From assembly GCF_002413825.1 (NCBI RefSeq), contig NZ_DHXT01000065.1, forward strand, positions 1,496-22,599: a stretch of DNA of 21,104 bases, read 5' to 3'. Shown here one piece after another: positions 20,010-21,104 of this stretch; the first letter of the stretch is position 1, and every line of letters begins with the position of its first letter. The translations under genes were made by a program, and so were the position numbers. This DNA is from Rhodoferax sp. UBA5149 (GTDB lineage Bacteria > Pseudomonadota > Gammaproteobacteria > Burkholderiales > Burkholderiaceae_C). The notes under the pieces are model-generated. The model was not told the DNA's origin. It ran no database searches and was given only the letters and a program-made list of their open reading frames with translations.

Positions 20010-21104
20010 GGTGCAGACCCGGTGGCGCGCCGAGTCGGCGTCGCGACCGCCCCGTTTCACGTGGTTTCAAGTGGCGATCGCCTTGATCGCTGGCGCCGCC
20101 CAGGCGGCCAGCATGGCATGGCCTTGGGGTCAGGCCACTATGTCCATGCTGTTGGGTTTGCGCCATGGCCAGCCGGTCTGGTGGCTCCAGTTGCTGGCTT
20201 TGGGGCTGCTGGCTTGGCTGCTGGAGAGCAGCCGACGTGGGGGACACGGGGTCTGGCGGCTGGCCGCCCTGTGGGGCTGGTTATTCAGCACGGCCTGGCT
20301 GGCTGGCACCTTCTGGTGGACCTTTGTCGCCATGCACACCTATGGCGGCTTGCCCGCCTTCCTGGCGGCGCTGGCGGTGCTCGCGCTGGCCGGGCTGCTG
20401 GCTTTGTATTACGCCGGAGTTTGTGGACTATTTGTGGCGCTAGCCACCGTCAACAGGACGTGGGCAGCTATTATTTTTGCAGCGCTCTGGTTGCTGGCCG
20501 AGTTGGCGCGCGGTATCTGGCTGACCGGTTTTGGCTGGGGTGCGGCCGGCTATGCCCATGTGGACGGGCCGCTGGCCGGCTATGCGCCGTGGCTGGGTGT
20601 CTACGGCTTGTGCGCCATCGCCGCGTGGCTGGCCATGACCGTGGTGGGTCTGGTTCGCACCGGGCCGGGGTACTCTTGGCGCCACCGGGTGGCGACCCTG
20701 GCCGTCGCGCTGCTGGTACTGGCCTTGCCAACGATTTACCAGATGAGCGAGCCTGCCCTGTCGACGTCCACCGGACGTCTGGGCGTGACGCTGCTGCAGG
20801 GCAACATACCCCAGGACGAGAAATTCGAGGCCGGCTCCGGTGTGCCGCTGGCCTTACAGTGGTATGCCGAGCAATTGCAGATGAGCCGCAGTTCGCTCGT
20901 GATCGCGCCTGAAACGGCGATTCCGGTATTGCCGCAGCAGTTGCCGCCTGCCTATTGGGAGGCGCTGCAGCGCCGTTTCGCTTCGGGCGAGCAGGCGGCC
21001 CTGATCGGCACGCCCCTGGGCAACTACCAGCAGGGTTACACCAACTCGGTGTTGGGGCTCAAGCCCGGACCGGCGCAGCCCTGGCGCTACGACAAACACC
21101 ACCT
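19996..21104 (+). CDS. lnt: Apolipoprotein N-acyltransferase (partial, runs off window)
   Basis: The frame opens at the ATG overlapping the end of corC and has no stop up to the window edge; 369 codons are visible of about 520 expected. Several membrane helices fill about residues 20-230. The nitrilase-like periplasmic domain then starts with GVTLLQGNIPQDEKF. The catalytic Glu is Glu306 in APETAIP and the catalytic Lys is Lys367 in RYDKHH at the very edge; the catalytic Cys would lie outside. The enzyme adds the third acyl chain to the N-terminal Cys of lipoproteins in the inner membrane. The segment 20447-20484 resembles an intergenic hairpin repeat. Confidence 0.93.
   Translation, partial: MNLPRVQTRWRAESASRPPRFTWFQVAIALIAGAAQAASMAWPWGQATMSMLLGLRHGQPVWWLQLLALGLLAWLLESSRRGGHGVWRLAALWGWLFSTAWLAGTFWWTFVAMHTYGGLPAFLAALAVLALAGLLALYYAGVCGLFVALATVNRTWAAIIFAALWLLAELARGIWLTGFGWGAAGYAHVDGPLAGYAPWLGVYGLCAIAAWLAMTVVGLVRTGPGYSWRHRVATLAVALLVLALPTIYQMSEPALSTSTGRLGVTLLQGNIPQDEKFEAGSGVPLALQWYAEQLQMSRSSLVIAPETAIPVLPQQLPPAYWEALQRRFASGEQAALIGTPLGNYQQGYTNSVLGLKPGPAQPWRYDKHH
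20447..20484. repeat. Repeat-like segment inside lnt (copy 2)
   Basis: This stretch aligns without gaps to the intergenic repeat at 11081-11118, at about 27 of 38 bases with the exact 11-mer AGCTATTATTT. It lies in frame and encodes part of a membrane helix (TVNRTWAAIIFAA). It is either an old in-frame insertion of the repeat or chance resemblance. Confidence 0.4.

Noticed and set aside
20022..20912. Plus-strand open frame of 296 codons in another frame of lnt
   Set aside because: The true lnt frame carries membrane helices, the APETAIP motif and catalytic Lys; this one is Gly/Arg/Ala-rich noise.
1..21104. CRISPR arrays, tRNA or rRNA genes, integrase and attachment sites
   Set aside because: No regularly spaced repeats, cloverleaf-like sequence, rRNA blocks or phage-type integrase were seen in reading the window.

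Overview
The window is bacterial and fits a betaproteobacterium of the Comamonadaceae, most like the Rhodoferax/Polaromonas group. This is inferred from protein style, a GC-rich background, the corC-lnt pair, acyl-CoA genes of the kind common in that family and short intergenic hairpin repeats; no rRNA or tRNA gene is present to settle it.

Layout. (1) 1-1690: the 3' end of a 3-hydroxyacyl-CoA dehydrogenase, a hairpin repeat and a thiolase (beta-oxidation). (2) About 1691-9075: a visibly less GC-rich redox/regulatory block. It holds a membrane histidine kinase whose periplasmic domain has a CXXC-Tyr pair and a CX4CH motif, and a sigma-54-dependent response regulator with GAFTGA. Facing them on the minus strand are a receiver domain with a C-terminal membrane segment, a nine-haem c-type cytochrome and a four-helix b-type cytochrome. 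A stand-alone receiver follows on the plus strand. (3) 9127-11991: acyl-CoA metabolism resumes with a double-hotdog thioesterase, a decayed 2-hydroxychromene-2-carboxylate isomerase, a crotonase with isomerase-type residues and an HSDL2-like SDR. (4) 12000-12723: a scrapyard with a frameshifted GGDEF remnant and the C-terminus of an IS1634-type transposase. (5) 12995-15464 (minus): an unknown conserved-looking protein and a FadD-type acyl-CoA ligase. (6) 15533-17680: a Tat-signal small protein and a GMC flavoprotein. (7) 17794-21104: an Lrp/AsnC regulator, a GNAT protein, CorC and the start of Lnt, cut by the window edge.

The central find is block 2. The 558-bp divergent region 7962-8519 carries two near-consensus sigma-54 promoters: one on the minus strand (8010-8025, exact consensus) driving receiver-cytochrome c-cytochrome b, and one on the plus strand (8457-8474) driving the lone receiver. 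Between them lie AT-rich DNA and two inverted repeats with equal 18-nt gaps, placed where sigma-54 enhancers usually sit. The simplest model is a self-contained circuit. A periplasmic redox or haem sensor kinase phosphorylates the NtrC-type regulator encoded beside it, which fires both promoters. This makes a quinol-oxidising b/c cytochrome pair that passes electrons to the periplasm, together with two extra receivers, one membrane-tethered, that could tune the kinase. The cytochrome pair resembles in layout the Geobacter CbcL (nine-haem c fused to b) and CbcBA (split, sigma-54-controlled) systems. The circuit itself is inference; the motifs and promoters are seen directly.
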